Source of the DNA: Candidatus Gastranaerophilales bacterium | GTDB taxonomy: Bacteria; Cyanobacteriota; Vampirovibrionia; Gastranaerophilales; Gastranaerophilaceae | Assembly (NCBI GenBank): GCA_944322755.1 | Contig: CALUPY010000021.1 | Location: 1-43,586 of the forward strand | Direction of reading: 5' to 3' | Length of the DNA stretch: 43,586 nt | In this document: positions 43,214-43,586 of the stretch, piece by piece | Position numbering within the stretch: position 1 is the first letter of the stretch | Layout of the letters: each line of letters starts with the position of its first letter | The notes under the pieces: model-generated | What the model was told of the DNA's origin: nothing | Seen by the model: only the letters and a program-made list of their open reading frames with translations | Database searches by the model: none | Position numbers and translations under genes: made by a program

Positions 43214-43321
43214 AAGGACTCCGTACAAAAGCTGACTAAATGTCAGGTTTTGGATGGAGGCAGGCTAAGTCAGAAACGAAGTTTCTGCGTGCCGTATAAC
43301 AATTTAAAACCAAGCTGCATC
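43203..43321 (+). ncRNA. Structured unit B, putative RNA element related to unit A
   Basis: Begins with the same CGGGATGTAGC as the tRNA, then diverges. Outer stem GATGTAGC (43206-43213) pairs with GCTGCATC (43314-43321), one G-U. CTCC (43219-43222) pairs with GGAG (43256-43259), enclosing AAAAGCTGAC, loop TAAAT, GTCAGGTTTT (one mismatch). GGCA/TGCC closes CAGAAAC-GAA-GTTTCTG (43271-43287). The order of helices and the TGACTAAATGTCA apex match unit A with different stem sequences, as expected of a conserved RNA fold. Confidence 0.58.
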
Positions 43322-43325
43322 AACT

Positions 43326-43455
43326 TTGAAAATTAAATATCTAATCGGGATACTCTGCCGAAAAAAATATGACTAAATGTCATATTTTTTGAGAGGAAGC
43401 AGCGTAGCTGCGCAGAGTTCTCTATATCGAAAATAAAATCTAATCGGGATGTAGC
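43326..43455 (+). repeat. 130-bp direct repeat, copy 2
   Basis: Perfect copy of 43084-43213, including unit A (structured part 43346-43428) and running into the functional tRNA-Pro(CGG). Recombination between copies would delete unit B and 242 bp. Confidence 0.97.
43346..43428 (+). ncRNA. Structured unit A (second copy), putative RNA element
   Basis: Same sequence and helices as the first copy at +242, lying 16 nt before the mature tRNA 5' end. In a common transcript it would be part of the tRNA precursor leader, removed by RNase P. Confidence 0.6.
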
Positions 43456-43518
43456 GCAGCTTGGTAGCGCACCGTGTTCGGGTCGCGGGGGTCGCAAGTT
43501 CGAATCTTGTCATCCCGA
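43445..43518 (+). tRNA. tRNA-Pro (anticodon CGG)
   Basis: Cloverleaf of 74 nt without CCA. Acceptor CGGGATG pairs with CATCCCG; D arm GCGC-AGCTTGGTA-GCGC; anticodon stem CCGTG/CGCGG closes TTCGGGT, giving anticodon CGG for CCG codons; T arm GCAAG-TTCGAAT-CTTGT. Discriminator A is followed directly by TTTTTT, which may terminate transcription, so CCA must be added by nucleotidyltransferase. The other tRNA-Pro here does encode CCA. Confidence 0.95.
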
Positions 43519-43586
43519 TTTTTTCTATCTTTTTTCAATGGATGGACAAGATTTCATCTTGCCACAACCGGCCTAAGATTACGCTT
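43519..43586. other. Window end: T-tract and small hairpin
   Basis: TTTTTTCTATCTTTTTT is followed by CAAGAT-TTC-ATCTTG near 43550-43565, a 6-bp hairpin with a 3-nt loop. No gene is supported before the window ends. Confidence 0.4.

Noticed and set aside
43203-43321. Unit B as a tRNA with an intron or a degenerate tRNA
   Set aside because: Only the first 11 nt match the tRNA; no matching anticodon or T arm follows, and the unit closes with its own stem GATGTAGC/GCTGCATC.
43104-43321. Hammerhead or twister ribozyme
   Set aside because: The hammerhead CUGAUGA/GAAA core and the twister conserved loops are not present in either unit.
43084-43455. CRISPR array
   Set aside because: Only two long (130-bp) repeats with one 112-bp interval; repeats and spacing are far from CRISPR sizes and no cas genes are near.

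Overview
The window is a 43.6 kb, AT-rich (roughly 35% GC by eye) chromosomal stretch from a Gram-negative-type bacterium. It combines an outer-membrane OstA/LptD-like protein, a flagellar-type export apparatus (FliP-FliQ-FliR-FlhB), a DUF512 radical-SAM protein of a family shared by cyanobacteria and Firmicutes, a PadR regulator, type II fatty acid synthesis (AccA, AccD, FabI), GlgA, and a calpain-like protein. My best inference is a non-photosynthetic cyanobacterial relative (Vampirovibrionia/'Melainabacteria', Gastranaerophilales-like). No 16S gene is present to confirm this.

Layout. 1-383: no gene; a GC-rich, foldable block and a degenerate palindromic repeat. 384-6667 (minus): prmA-accA-accD, then an envelope operon of a 37-aa membrane protein, an M23 peptidase and the OstA/LptD-like protein. 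6811-8609 (plus): PadR regulator coupled to the DUF512 radical-SAM protein. 8596-11871 (minus): two paralogous glycosyltransferases, one with an added methyltransferase-like domain. 12029-14376 (plus): MerR-type regulator, then an SOS-like module of a LexA/UmuD hybrid repressor with its own operator and a UmuC-type polymerase. 14394-18107 (minus): a single-chain restriction-modification-specificity enzyme. 18257-22278 (minus): pyk, fabI and glgA, with a 52-aa ORF divergent from fabI.

22442-28374 (plus): ilvB-ilvN-DUF4127, a lineage-type hypothetical gene, bioB-ruvA. 28409-31356 (minus): fliP-fliQ-fliR-flhB. 31698-36450: a 53-aa ORF with a strong promoter, nitroreductase, secreted VWA protein, secreted NTF2-like protein, a small sigma factor and a sensor histidine kinase. 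36580-40056: a very large zinc-ribbon protein with what looks like a degenerate cyclase, a degenerate ATPase and a TPR-like tail. 40086-43586: an ORF remnant, tRNA-Pro(GGG), a calpain-like protein, a glycosyltransferase, an SMR efflux protein, then an array of repeated, structured, apparently non-coding units ending in tRNA-Pro(CGG).

The most unusual region is 43045-43518. One promoter, matching that of the other tRNA-Pro gene, leads into structured unit A, a related unit B, and an identical copy of A, and then into the tRNA. A 130-bp perfect direct repeat carries the A units and the first 11 nt of the tRNA. Second in interest are a run of genes whose -10 box lies 6-11 nt before the start codon with no Shine-Dalgarno (lexA, bioB, the kinase, padR, the zinc-ribbon gene), suggesting leaderless mRNAs, and the zinc-ribbon protein that seems to have lost its catalytic motifs. 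All calls come from reading the sequence; no database search was possible.
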